Below, piece by piece: positions 54,636-63,730 of a stretch of 64,000 bases of DNA. Numbering within the stretch: position 1 is the first letter of the stretch; every line of letters begins with the position of its first letter. The notes under the pieces are model-generated. The model made no database searches and had not been told where the DNA came from. It saw only the letters and a list, made by a program, of their open reading frames with translations. Both the position numbers and the translations under genes were made by a program. This DNA comes from Pseudomonas fluorescens (GTDB lineage: Bacteria; Pseudomonadota; Gammaproteobacteria; Pseudomonadales; Pseudomonadaceae), in contig NZ_JAGGOG010000013.1 of assembly GCF_018614655.1 (NCBI RefSeq), positions 124,001 through 188,000 of the forward strand, written 5' to 3'.

Positions 54636-54683
54636 ATCTACGACCTCACGCAACTTTCATCTGAACTTTTCAGGAGTCGTTCT

Positions 54684-55163
54684 ATGTCATCCAACACTGA
54701 AGTACGCCGGCCACTGCCGCCGTTCACCCGCGAGTCGGCCATTGAAAAGATCCGCCTGGCTGAAGACGGCTGGAACTCCCGGGACCCGCAACGGGTATCG
54801 CTGGCCTACACCCTGGATACGAAATGGCGCAACCGCACCGAGTTTGCCAACAGCCGTGAAGAGGCCAAGGAGTTTTTGACGCGCAAGTGGGCCAAGGAAC
54901 TGGATTATCGGCTGATCAAAGAGTTGTGGGCCTTTACCGATCACCGCATCGCCGTGCGTTACGCCTACGAATGGCACGACGACTCCGGCAACTGGTTTCG
55001 CTCCTATGGCAATGAAAACTGGGAGTTCGACGAGAATGGCCTGATGTCCAATCGTCACGCTTGCATCAACGACCTGCCGATCAAGGAAACCGAGCGCAAG
55101 TTCCACTGGCCGTTGGGACGGCGCCCGGACGAGCATCCGGGTCTTTCTGATCTGGGGCTGTAA
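54684..55163 (+). CDS. DUF1348 (NTF2-like superfamily) protein
   Basis: A 159-residue protein of the DUF1348 family: [61 protein letters not shown] and a C-terminal [17 protein letters not shown]. The fold is NTF2-like and the substrate or role is unknown. AGGAG precedes the ATG by seven bases. Its partner TetR gene suggests a chemically inducible two-gene unit. A REPIN follows. Confidence 0.9.
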   Translation: MSSNTEVRRPLPPFTRESAIEKIRLAEDGWNSRDPQRVSLAYTLDTKWRNRTEFANSREEAKEFLTRKWAKELDYRLIKELWAFTDHRIAVRYAYEWHDDSGNWFRSYGNENWEFDENGLMSNRHACINDLPIKETERKFHWPLGRRPDEHPGLSDLGL

Positions 55164-55187
55164 CCTTGTAGATACCATTGGCCCGTT

Positions 55188-55296
55188 GTAGCCGCTGCCG
55201 AAGAATGAGGCTGCGATAAGGGCCGAAGGACCTTCGGCAGTTTCAGGAGACTGGCGACTGCTGCGCAGCCGATCGCAGGCTGCGCCAGCAGCTACA
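55188..55296. repeat. REPIN, family B variant, between convergent genes
   Basis: The left arm gtagccgctgccgaagaatg and right arm tgcgccagcagctacag pair imperfectly. The right arm ends one base before the stop codon of the sugar dehydrogenase (55298-55300). It may serve as the terminator for both convergent genes. Confidence 0.75.
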
Positions 55297-55297
55297 G

Positions 55298-56458
55298 TCA
55301 ATCCTGATTCAAACCCACCCGATACAACGCTCCATTATCCTCATCCGTCAGCACATACAGAAAGCCATCCGGCCCCTGTCTCACATCGCGAATCCGCGCT
55401 TTCAAGCCGCCCAGCAGGCGCTCTTCGTGAATCACCTTGTCTCCATCGAACTGCAGACGGATCAGCTCCTGGCTGACCAACGCTGCGACAAACAAGTTGT
55501 GCTGCCAGGCCTTGAAGCGATCAGCGTCATAGAACGCCATACCGCTGACACCCGGTGACTTCTCCCAAACATGGTGAGGCGCCACGATCCCTTCGGCAGT
55601 CTTGCCCTTGGCCTCGGGAATCGGTGTCAGGGAGTAGTTGATGCCATGGGTCGCCAGCGGCCAGCCGTAGTTTTTCCCACGCTCAATGATGTTGACCTCA
55701 TCACCGCCCCGTGGGCCGTGTTCGTTTTCCCACAGGGTGCCACTCCATGGGTTCAGCGCCGCGCCTTGAGGGTTACGCTGGCCATAGGACCAGATCTCGG
55801 GCCTGGCCCCTTCCTGGCCGACAAAGGGATTGTCTTGCGGCACACGGCCGTCAGGGAAGATTCGTACGACCTTGCCTTGAAGTTTGTCCAGATCCTGGGC
55901 GGTCAGGCGGTCATTGTTTTCCCCCAGCGTCACAAACAGGTAGCCATCACGGTCAAACACCAGCCGCGAACCGAAGTGATTGCCGGTGGACAGCTTGGGC
56001 TCCTGGCGCAGGATCACCTGAAAGTCCTTCAAGCCACTCAAGTCATCGCTCAAGCGCCCTCGCCCCACCGCGGTCCCGGCGGTACCACCCTCGCCGCCGC
56101 CTTCGGCGTAAGACAGGTACACCAGCCGGTCCTGTTTGAAGTCAGGTGACAGCACCACATCCAGCAAACCGCCCTGCCCCTTGGCCCAGACCTTCGGCAC
56201 GCCGCTCAAGGGCGCGGAGAGCTTGCCATCAGCGCTGACAAATCGCAGGTTGCCGGGACGCTCGGTCACCAGAAAGCCTTGCTTGTCCGGCAGAAAAGCC
56301 ACTGCCCAAGGATGATCCAGGCCTTTGACAATCGCAGTGGCGGTGACGCTGCCCTGTTCGCTGGAGAACTGTTGAACATCGCCAGCAGAAACGGGAAATG
56401 CCAGGGGCAGCAATGCGCTGGCGCAGAACGTCGCTAAAAGGGTTTTGCGTAGAGACAT
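55298..56458 (-). CDS. PQQ-dependent sugar dehydrogenase (sGDH/Asd-like)
   Basis: A 386-residue periplasmic six-bladed beta-propeller. Signal peptide about 1-25 (ending PVSAGD). Blade motifs GLDHPWAVAFLPDKQGFLVTERPGNL, LLDVVLSPDFKQDRLVYLSYAEGG, GNHFGSRLVFDRDGYLFVTLGE, IWSYGQRNPQGAALNPWSGTLW and ENEHGPRGGDEVNII are typical of soluble glucose/aldose sugar dehydrogenases of the YliI group. The substrate may be a sugar aldehyde. ATG at 56458 has AAGGAAA ten bases upstream. It is convergent to the DUF1348 gene. Confidence 0.92.
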   Translation of the reverse strand: MSLRKTLLATFCASALLPLAFPVSAGDVQQFSSEQGSVTATAIVKGLDHPWAVAFLPDKQGFLVTERPGNLRFVSADGKLSAPLSGVPKVWAKGQGGLLDVVLSPDFKQDRLVYLSYAEGGGEGGTAGTAVGRGRLSDDLSGLKDFQVILRQEPKLSTGNHFGSRLVFDRDGYLFVTLGENNDRLTAQDLDKLQGKVVRIFPDGRVPQDNPFVGQEGARPEIWSYGQRNPQGAALNPWSGTLWENEHGPRGGDEVNIIERGKNYGWPLATHGINYSLTPIPEAKGKTAEGIVAPHHVWEKSPGVSGMAFYDADRFKAWQHNLFVAALVSQELIRLQFDGDKVIHEERLLGGLKARIRDVRQGPDGFLYVLTDEDNGALYRVGLNQD

Positions 56459-56504
56459 ACCGTGGATTTCCTTGTTCTCTTTACACATTCAATCGCGGCA
56501 GCCC

Positions 56505-56822
56505 TCAAGGCTGGCGATTGCCATTGGCATCGCGGGTTGGAGCTTGCGGCTGGACTGCAGGTGGTGTGGGTGACGCATCACGCTGCGGATAACGGTTGCC
56601 GATCCCGCCATTTTCGAGGGTCGGCTGACGAGGCACCGGGGCAATGTTGGGGCCACGAATGGTCGGAGTATTGGGCTGGGTGCCCTGCATGCTATTGGGG
56701 TTGGCCCGGTGAATAGGGCTGTTATACGGGTTGTTGTTGCCGGGCAGATTTTGCGCCTGGACCAACGAGCTGAGTGCGAGGCTCATCGCCAGCACTGCGA
56801 AATTGCGCACATGGGTGTTCAT
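56505..56822 (-). CDS. Small secreted Asn/Pro-rich protein
   Basis: A 105-residue protein. The signal peptide (residues 1-22, ending SSLVQAQ) is followed by a low-complexity mature part rich in N, P, Q and R (for example NLPGNNNPYNSPIHRANPNS). No known domain or Cys. ATG at 56822 has GAGG seven bases upstream. It lies upstream of the sugar dehydrogenase in the same orientation, with about 46 bp between, so it may be cotranscribed. Function unknown. Confidence 0.75.
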   Translation of the reverse strand: MNTHVRNFAVLAMSLALSSLVQAQNLPGNNNPYNSPIHRANPNSMQGTQPNTPTIRGPNIAPVPRQPTLENGGIGNRYPQRDASPTPPAVQPQAPTRDANGNRQP

Positions 56823-57032
56823 GACAAAGCCTCTGTGGCGAGTAGTACCTGCTTTCGATAACACGCTACGCCCAGGGTTCGGCTTTAGTAACTAAATAGT
56901 TTCTCATCAGGTGTAACACGATCTGTCTGAGCATCGGTTGAATGTGCCCCTTAACCAACCAGCCGACCGTGGAAACTTTTGCTGAAGCCGGCAGGTCACC
57001 TGAAGACCTGACACTGACAAGGAAACAACCAC

Positions 57033-57869
57033 ATGCCACGAGCCATCTGGAAAGGCGCAATCAGTTTCGGCTTGGTTCATATCCCCGTGTCGCTGGTCTC
57101 GGCAACGTCGTCCCAGGGCGTCGACTTCGACTGGCTGGACAAGCGCAGCATGGACCCGGTGGGCTATAAGCGCATCAACAAGGCCACCGGCAAGGAGGTC
57201 ACCAAAGACAATATCGTCAAGGGCGTGGCCTACGAGAAAGGCCGTTATGTGATACTCAGTGAAGACGAAATCCGCTCGGCCCATCCCAAGTCCACCCAGA
57301 CCATCGAAATCATCGCCTTCGTTGCCAGCGATCAAATCCCCTTACAGAACATTGATACGCCCTACTTCCTCGCGCCGGATAAACGCGGGGGAAAGGTCTA
57401 TGCGTTGCTACGGGAAACCCTGAAGAAAACCCAAAAAGTCGCCCTGGCCAATGTGGTACTGCATACCAAGCAGCACCTGGCTGCCTTGATGCCACTGGAT
57501 GCGGCCCTGGTACTGGTGATGCTGCGCTGGCCCGCCGAAGTACGCAGCCTGGATGAACTGGAACTGGGCAGCGAAGTGACCAAACCGACGCTGGCCAAGG
57601 GCGAATTGGACATGGCCAAGCGCCTGGTAGACGACATGAGCGCCGACTGGCAGCCCAAGGAGTACCGCGACAGTTTCCAGGACAAGATCATGGCGCTGGT
57701 GGCCAGGAAGGCCAAGGCCGGCAAAATTGAAGACGTGGAGTCGAGTGAGGGCATTGAGGAGCGTAAGTCAGCGGATGTGATCGACCTGACGGAATTGCTC
57801 AAGCGCAGTCTGGCCGGCAAGCCTGCGCGTAAAAAACCACTCCCCAAAAAGACCACAAAGGCCTCTTGA
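57033..57869 (+). CDS. ku: Bacterial Ku DNA end-binding protein
   Basis: A 278-residue homodimeric Ku that threads on DNA double-strand ends and recruits LigD for non-homologous end joining. It starts MPRAIWKGAISFGLVHIPVSL, contains FDWLDKRSM-type core sequence and LVDDMSADWQPKEYRDSFQD. The C-terminal tail is lysine-rich (ARKKPLPKKTTKAS), typical of the DNA-binding tail of bacterial Ku. AAGGA precedes the ATG. It ends 24 bp before ligD. Confidence 0.95.
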   Translation: MPRAIWKGAISFGLVHIPVSLVSATSSQGVDFDWLDKRSMDPVGYKRINKATGKEVTKDNIVKGVAYEKGRYVILSEDEIRSAHPKSTQTIEIIAFVASDQIPLQNIDTPYFLAPDKRGGKVYALLRETLKKTQKVALANVVLHTKQHLAALMPLDAALVLVMLRWPAEVRSLDELELGSEVTKPTLAKGELDMAKRLVDDMSADWQPKEYRDSFQDKIMALVARKAKAGKIEDVESSEGIEERKSADVIDLTELLKRSLAGKPARKKPLPKKTTKAS

Positions 57870-57893
57870 GCCCGCCATACGAGGTCAATCACC

Positions 57894-60380
57894 ATGGCTA
57901 AGCCGCTGAGTGAATACAACCGCAAGCGCGACTTCAACATCACCGCCGAACCTTCCGGCGCCTCATCCCGTGGCAAGAACCGAGCCTCGGCCTTGAAGTT
58001 CGTGATTCAGAAACACGACGCACGCAATCTGCACTACGACTTTCGCCTGGAACTCGATGGCGTGTTGAAAAGTTGGGCGGTGCCCAAGGGTCCAAGCCTG
58101 GACCCCAGTCAGAAACGCCTGGCAGTCCACGTTGAGGACCACCCCCTGAGCTATGGCAGTTTTGAAGGGAGTATTCCCGCTGGGCAGTACGGGGCTGGTG
58201 ACGTGATCGTCTGGGACCGAGGTGTCTGGCAGTCCCACGACGATCCTCGTAAAGCCTACGCGGCCGGCAAGCTGAAATTCACCCTGATCGGCGAAAAGCT
58301 GGCCGGCGATTGGACCTTGGTACGCACGCGCCTCAAAGGCAGCGGCGACAAGGAGCAATGGCTGCTGATCAAGGAAAACGACCAGCAGGCCCGCCCGGTG
58401 GCTGACTACGATATCGTCCAGGCCGAACCGAAGAGCGTGCTGAGTGGCGAGACGGTGGGCCATGTCAAAACACCTGCAGCCCCCAGAAAAGCCACGCGCA
58501 AATCCCCAACCACCCTACCCGATCAACTCACCCCCCAATTGGCAACCCTGGTAGACCGAGCACCTGCGGGCGATTGGGTGTACGAAATCAAATTCGACGG
58601 TTACCGCATCCTGGCGCGCATCCATAACGGCGAGGTACGTCTGTTCACCCGCAACGGCCATGACTGGACCGATCGCCTGCCACGCCAGACCAAGGCCTTG
58701 CAAGCACTGAAGCTCAAGGACAGCTGGCTGGACGGCGAGGTGGTCAGCCTTAACCCCGAGGGCTTGCCGGACTTCCAGGCGCTGCAAAACGCCTTTGATA
58801 TCGGACGCAGCCTGGACATCGTCTATTACCTGTTTGACGCGCCGTTTCTGGAAGGTCGTGATGTTCGCGAGGACCCCGTCGAGAAACGGCGCGCCGCCCT
58901 CAAAGAGGTGCTGGCGCGCAGCAACAGCAAATTGCTGCGCTTCTCCGAGGCCTTTGCCGCCAACCAACGCGACATTTTCGAAAGCGCCTGCGACCTGGCG
59001 CTGGAGGGAGTGATCGGCAAGCGGGCCGGCAGTCCGTATGTGTCCAAGCGCAGTGCCGACTGGATCAAACTCAAGTGCCGGCTGCGCCAGGAGTTCGTGA
59101 TTATTGGCTACACCCGTCCCCAAGGCTCACGCAGTGGTTTTGGCGCACTGTTGTTGGCGGTCAACGATGATTCAGATCTTGTGTACGCAGGACGGGTGGG
59201 CACTGGCTTTGATCAGGCGTCGCTGAAAAAAATCTTCGAGCAGTTAAAACCCTTGGAACGCGACACGTCACCGCTGGGAAACCCCCTGACCTCCACACAA
59301 GCCCGTGGTGTGCATTGGGTCGAGCCACAGCTGGTTGCAGAGGTGCAATTCGCCGAATGGACCCGTGAAGGAGTGATACGCCAAGCCGCGTTTGTCGGCC
59401 TGCGCGCTGACAAGCCGGCGGAGCAGATCATTCATGAACAACCACGTGCGGCGAAGCCACTTAACAAAACAGCCAAGACCAGCGCCACACAGGCCGGCGT
59501 CACGATCACCCACCCCGATCGGGTGATTGACCCACAAAGCAGCCTACAAAAACTGCAACTGGCGCAGTTCTATGAGGGCATCAGTGAATGGATCCTGCCA
59601 CACTTGCGCCATCGTCCCGTGTCATTACTCAGGGCCCCGGAAGGCATCACCGGCGAGCAGTTTTTCCAGAAGCATTCCGAGCGCCTGGCCATCCCCAATA
59701 TCAAACAGCTGGACCAGGCCCTGGATCCGGGTCATGCACGGCTGATGGAAATTGACCGCCCGGCAGCGCTGATCGGCGCTGTGCAAATGGGCACGATCGA
59801 ATTTCACACCTGGGGTGCGACCACGGACAAGATCGAAACACCTGACTTGTTTGTGCTGGACCTGGACCCTGATCCGGCATTGCCCTGGAAATCCATGCTG
59901 GAGGCTGCACAACTGACCTTGTCAGTGCTCGATGAGTTGGGGCTGGAGACGTTCGTCAAAACCAGTGGCGGCAAAGGCTTGCACCTGATCGTGCCCTTGG
60001 CACGCAATGCTGACTGGGGCACGGTAAAAGCCTTTGCAAAGGCCATTGCCCAGTTCATGACGCAGCAACTGCCGGAGCGATTCACCGCAACTTCAGGACC
60101 GAAAAACCGCGTGGGGAAAATCTATCTCGACTACCTGCGCAATGCCCGCGGCGCCAGCACGGTGGCGGCCTATTCGGTACGGGCAAGACCTGGACTGCCA
60201 GTATCGGTACCTGTCAGCCGAGACGAACTGACACGCTTGCGCAGTGCCCAGCAGTGGACTGTCGATAACTTGCAGGAGCGTTTGCGGGGTTTGAAGAAAG
60301 ACCCGTGGGCCGGTTATGCCAATCGACAGAAGATCAGCAAGAAGATGTGGGAGAAGCTGGGGGCAAATCCACCAGGCTGA
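57894..60380 (+). CDS. ligD: ATP-dependent DNA ligase D (PE-ligase-polymerase)
   Basis: An 828-residue NHEJ enzyme. The N-terminal 3'-phosphoesterase domain has His41, His47, Asp49 and His83 in QKHDARNLHYDFRLELDG and VHVEDHPLSYG. The central ligase domain has the adenylated Lys233 in VYEIKFDGYRI. The C-terminal polymerase/primase domain has LDLDPDP at 655-661. All three catalytic parts look complete and the order is that of Pseudomonas LigD. It makes an operon with ku. Its stop lies 16 bp from the convergent lpxO end. Confidence 0.95.
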   Translation: MAKPLSEYNRKRDFNITAEPSGASSRGKNRASALKFVIQKHDARNLHYDFRLELDGVLKSWAVPKGPSLDPSQKRLAVHVEDHPLSYGSFEGSIPAGQYGAGDVIVWDRGVWQSHDDPRKAYAAGKLKFTLIGEKLAGDWTLVRTRLKGSGDKEQWLLIKENDQQARPVADYDIVQAEPKSVLSGETVGHVKTPAAPRKATRKSPTTLPDQLTPQLATLVDRAPAGDWVYEIKFDGYRILARIHNGEVRLFTRNGHDWTDRLPRQTKALQALKLKDSWLDGEVVSLNPEGLPDFQALQNAFDIGRSLDIVYYLFDAPFLEGRDVREDPVEKRRAALKEVLARSNSKLLRFSEAFAANQRDIFESACDLALEGVIGKRAGSPYVSKRSADWIKLKCRLRQEFVIIGYTRPQGSRSGFGALLLAVNDDSDLVYAGRVGTGFDQASLKKIFEQLKPLERDTSPLGNPLTSTQARGVHWVEPQLVAEVQFAEWTREGVIRQAAFVGLRADKPAEQIIHEQPRAAKPLNKTAKTSATQAGVTITHPDRVIDPQSSLQKLQLAQFYEGISEWILPHLRHRPVSLLRAPEGITGEQFFQKHSERLAIPNIKQLDQALDPGHARLMEIDRPAALIGAVQMGTIEFHTWGATTDKIETPDLFVLDLDPDPALPWKSMLEAAQLTLSVLDELGLETFVKTSGGKGLHLIVPLARNADWGTVKAFAKAIAQFMTQQLPERFTATSGPKNRVGKIYLDYLRNARGASTVAAYSVRARPGLPVSVPVSRDELTRLRSAQQWTVDNLQERLRGLKKDPWAGYANRQKISKKMWEKLGANPPG

Positions 60381-60396
60381 CACGCCCACACGCGCC

Positions 60397-61296
60397 TTAG
60401 ATGAGCAGAAAGATCGCCGCCAATCCAGCGAAGATTGCCCATTTTTCCAGGTAGTAGCGTGTGCGATTGCGCTTTTTCAGCGCTTTGCCACGCAGGCGAA
60501 TCTTGTACAGACGGGTAAAGGCGCGGTTCAGGCCGCCGGTCTTGTCGCCGGCATCATTGGGTGAACCCGCCGCGGCCATCACGTTACGGCTGAACCAGCG
60601 GTTGAATGCCGCCGCCCAGCGATACTTCATTGGCCGCTCGATATCGCAGAACAAAATGATCCGGTTATGCGGCGTGGTGTTTTCCGCATAGTGGATGTAC
60701 GTCTCGTCGAACATCACCGGCTCACCGTCACGCCAGTAGTAACTCTCACCGTCGACATTGATGTAACAGCCCGGGTCATTGGGTGTATCCAGGCCCAGGT
60801 GGTAACGGTAGGAGCCGGCATACGGATCACGGTGGCGCACCAGCTTGGAGCCCGGTGGCAACTCGGCGAACATCGCCGCTTTGACCGAACCGATGCTTTG
60901 CAACAGCTCGGTGGTACGTGGGCACAGCTTCATGGCCGAAGGGTGGCTGTCGCCGTACCACTTAAGATAAAAACGCTTCCAGCCCGACTTGAAGAACGAG
61001 TTGAACCCCACGTCGTTGTACTGATCCGAGCGCTTGATTTCCCCTGCCCGCATCAGGTTCTGGCCTTCCTGGCGGATCTCTTCCCAATGCTCCTGCAGTG
61101 GACTCAGGTCCGGGAAATCACTGGGGGACAGATAAGGACGGCTGGGAAGCCTGGAGAACAAGTAGAGAAAGCAGTTCACCGGTGCCAGGAAGGTTGAGTG
61201 ATCGCTTAGCTGACGGCCCAGTTTATGTCGCACCCGGCCACGCAGGTGTACATACGCAATGGAGACAACGTAGAGAGCAACAATAATGAGTTTCAA
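60397..61296 (-). CDS. lpxO: Lipid A hydroxylase (LpxO-like Fe/2OG dioxygenase)
   Basis: A 299-residue membrane-linked hydroxylase of the aspartyl/asparaginyl beta-hydroxylase fold, which 2-hydroxylates secondary lauroyl chains of lipid A. There is an N-terminal hydrophobic segment and an iron site made of His155 and Asp157 in VRHRDPYAGS and His202 in YIHYAENTTPHNRI (Arg212 for 2-oxoglutarate). A basic segment and a C-terminal hydrophobic stretch (YYLEKWAIFAGLAAIFLLI) follow. The start appears to be TTG at 61296: no in-frame ATG occurs until residue 82 and the N-terminal matches the family. No clear ribosome site is seen. Confidence 0.88.
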   Translation of the reverse strand: MKLIIVALYVVSIAYVHLRGRVRHKLGRQLSDHSTFLAPVNCFLYLFSRLPSRPYLSPSDFPDLSPLQEHWEEIRQEGQNLMRAGEIKRSDQYNDVGFNSFFKSGWKRFYLKWYGDSHPSAMKLCPRTTELLQSIGSVKAAMFAELPPGSKLVRHRDPYAGSYRYHLGLDTPNDPGCYINVDGESYYWRDGEPVMFDETYIHYAENTTPHNRIILFCDIERPMKYRWAAAFNRWFSRNVMAAAGSPNDAGDKTGGLNRAFTRLYKIRLRGKALKKRNRTRYYLEKWAIFAGLAAIFLLI

Positions 61297-61399
61297 GGTA
61301 AGTCGTCACAAGTCAGGAGAGAACAGGCTGCTCCTGCGTGCCCACGACGGCCGAGGATTGAATAAGCAGCACCTGAAATCACATTTCACAAACGGGTAT

Positions 61400-61429
61400 C
61401 ACGTCCGGTTCGGTGACAATCCGGACGTG
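61400..61429. terminator. Hairpin downstream of wzz
   Basis: cacgtccgg and ccggacgtg with a 12-base loop, about 145 bp beyond the wzz stop. The minus-strand RNA continues into ATACCCGTTTGTG, only weakly U-rich. The rest of 61297-61573 holds the region upstream of lpxO. Confidence 0.5.
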
Positions 61430-61573
61430 GCCATTGGCTGCTATTTTAGCCACACTTTGTAACCAAAGGTTAACTAAGAATTGTGAAAAGATGTCCAAAC
61501 GCTTGGACCAGGCACTGCAAACAATCAAGGGCGGCAACGAGGTGAGAGGCCTTTGGCCTCCACCTGTCCCCAC

Positions 61574-62923
61574 TTAAACCAGAGGCTGGTCATCCTTGTG
61601 ATCATGCAGAGGAAGTCGATGGCCATCCTCTGCTAAACGGGGCTCGAGCTCACGTCGGGTCAGAATGAAATGGCGAACCAACGCTGCGATAATTCCCAAT
61701 ACCAATCCGATAACCACACTCAAGGCGATAACCAGGGTTTTTTTCGGCTTGATCGGGCTCAGCGGCTCTTGAGCCCGGCGGTCGATTGTCACGAGCTTCA
61801 AGGTGCTCATGTCGATGTTCAAGCTACGCAGTCGTGCCACTTCAGCACGCAACGGATCAACATCTTTCAGGAAGATGTCTTCATTCCCGCGTTTTTTCAG
61901 CACCTCAACCTCGCGGTTGGTATTGAGCAACTGCAACTCTTTACCGATTTCAGCGATGCGCGGGTTGGTGAAGTCATCACTGGTACGCTGCTGCAAGGCG
62001 GTGCGCTCGGCCTCCAACGCTTCGGTACCCATGAAGTACAACGGAATCTTCTGGTTGTTGACCTCGGTTCGCATGACCTGACTCGAGCCGCTGCGCGACG
62101 AGTCAGCCATGGACGATGGCGTTGTAGGGTTTTTTATGCCCATGGACTTGGCAATCGAAACCGCCTCAGCCAGTTCCGCCAGGCGGTTGGTGCGCTCCAT
62201 TTTCATCTGCAGGCGCAGTGCTTTGAGCTCATCTTCCAACTGTGCACGCTTGAGGTTGTCACCCTCGAGCAGCTTGGCGATTTTCGACTCTTTGTCGGTG
62301 TCGTAGTTGGCGCGAGCGGCGTCGATCTTGCCCTTGAGTTCATTGAGGCGGTTGTTGACGATTACTTTGAGGTCGGCACCGATCTGATTGCGTGCCGAGG
62401 CAAGGGCATAGTCCACGAAGCCATTGAGAATCGCCACGCCATCAACGTCTTTGGGGTACTGCAACTCAAGACGCAGATAAGTGCTCAGGGAATCGACCTT
62501 TTTCGGGTCGGGCAACACCAGGTTGATGGAATTGCGATTGAACTCTTCAAAACTTTGTTCGAGGGTCTGGCCCGGCTTCTGAAACGGCTTGAACAGTACT
62601 TCGTTGGCTTTGAAGAAACCCAGGCGGGCCTCATAGGAGTCCAGCTCAGAACCCACCTTGGCCAACGCGTCCGGCGGTGGCAACTTGTAGACATCGGAGC
62701 GGTTGAGTGCATCCAGCTCATTGATCGCTGCCGGGCGTAACACACTGCTGACCTGATACTCCCGTGGCGCCAGGAAGGCATAGCCAACGCCCACAACCCC
62801 AGCAAGGACCGTGCAACCAATGATCAGTTTTTTTTGTCGCCAGATGGATTGAAACAGTTCAAACAGGTCAACTTCGTCTGATACAGCTTGAGCGTGGAGC
62901 TGGGGAGTTTTATTCAAAATCAT
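61574..62923 (-). CDS. wzz: Wzz-type O-antigen chain-length regulator
   Basis: A 449-residue PCP-1 polysaccharide co-polymerase. A first membrane segment is at about 33-51 (KLIIGCTVLAGVVGVGYAFL). A long periplasmic coiled-coil region (about 60-390) and a second segment (about 397-418, TLVIALSVVIGLVLGIIAAL) follow, with the Pro-rich EPLSPIKPKKTL motif just before. This length fits the longer FepE/Wzz2 type. AGGATGC precedes the ATG. It stands alone here; no O-antigen cluster is visible. Confidence 0.9.
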   Translation of the reverse strand: MILNKTPQLHAQAVSDEVDLFELFQSIWRQKKLIIGCTVLAGVVGVGYAFLAPREYQVSSVLRPAAINELDALNRSDVYKLPPPDALAKVGSELDSYEARLGFFKANEVLFKPFQKPGQTLEQSFEEFNRNSINLVLPDPKKVDSLSTYLRLELQYPKDVDGVAILNGFVDYALASARNQIGADLKVIVNNRLNELKGKIDAARANYDTDKESKIAKLLEGDNLKRAQLEDELKALRLQMKMERTNRLAELAEAVSIAKSMGIKNPTTPSSMADSSRSGSSQVMRTEVNNQKIPLYFMGTEALEAERTALQQRTSDDFTNPRIAEIGKELQLLNTNREVEVLKKRGNEDIFLKDVDPLRAEVARLRSLNIDMSTLKLVTIDRRAQEPLSPIKPKKTLVIALSVVIGLVLGIIAALVRHFILTRRELEPRLAEDGHRLPLHDHKDDQPLV

Positions 62924-63301
62924 TGCATCCTGGAAAGTTGATGCTCAACGCCTGGAAAGCAGCGCCAACTTGAGTAAATGATCAAAAAACAGGGACAACG
63001 CCCTGAGCATCGAACATGCGCGATCTACTGATGGCTATCAGACCACTCAGTCACCAGAAAAATCCCACGCGCTGCAGATTGTTTTCACGATCAGGTCCGA
63101 CAATAGTCGTACCGCCTGTACGAGCGTAGACGAAGATCTGTGGCGCATTATCCCTACGCCATGTCAAAAGTAAGTTAAATACCTGCCAGCAAAGAGAAAA
63201 AACATAGGAATATGCTCAAAACGGGAAGCTTCGCACAAAATCGTTTTAGCGAGCCTGAATCAGCACTGAACAACACGACACGCTTATCAAAAGGATTTTG
63301 T
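62924..63301. other. Intergenic region with no recognised feature
   Basis: About 380 bp between divergent wzz and the TIGR03067-like gene. I see no coding frame of support, no REP and no clear operator. It is more AT-rich around 63160-63230. Confidence 0.5.
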
Positions 63302-63730
63302 ATGCCATCGGTATCAACCCACGAAGAAATCTGCGCCAGCGAGCATGACCGGCAGCGGCTCCAAGGGGCCTGGGTACAAACCGCACTGGAGGACAGCGGC
63401 GTGCTCAACCCCGTCGATGAACACAGCGCGCCCGGTGCCGTGACCACCATCAGCGGTAACCAATTCCAAGTGGTGACACTCACCGGGGAAGTGCTATTGG
63501 CAGGCGCCTTTACGCTGGACGCCACGACAACACCCAAAACGATTGTCTGGGTGGATGCCATTGGGGCTGATGCCGGCAAGCGCCTGTCGGCAAGCTATCG
63601 CCTGGAGGGCGATCACTTCATCTTTATTGCTGCCGACGAAGGCATGCCAAGACCTACTCGATTCAGCACTACCCCAGGGCAAACCATGCGCACCTTCGTG
63701 CGCAAAGCGAGCGTCACGTTGAACACTTGA
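63302..63730 (+). CDS. TIGR03067-like domain protein
   Basis: A 142-residue protein. LQGAWVQTALEDSGVLN near the N terminus, then ISGNQFQVVTLTGEVLLAGAFTLD, TPKTIVWVDAIG and a C-terminal RLSASYRLEGDHFIFIAADEG are consistent with the TIGR03067 domain, a small beta-rich fold of unknown function. ATG at 63302 has AAAGGA six bases upstream. The longer frame from 63212 is not supported. Its 3' end overlaps the convergent gene by 17 bp. Confidence 0.75.
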   Translation: MPSVSTHEEICASEHDRQRLQGAWVQTALEDSGVLNPVDEHSAPGAVTTISGNQFQVVTLTGEVLLAGAFTLDATTTPKTIVWVDAIGADAGKRLSASYRLEGDHFIFIAADEGMPRPTRFSTTPGQTMRTFVRKASVTLNT

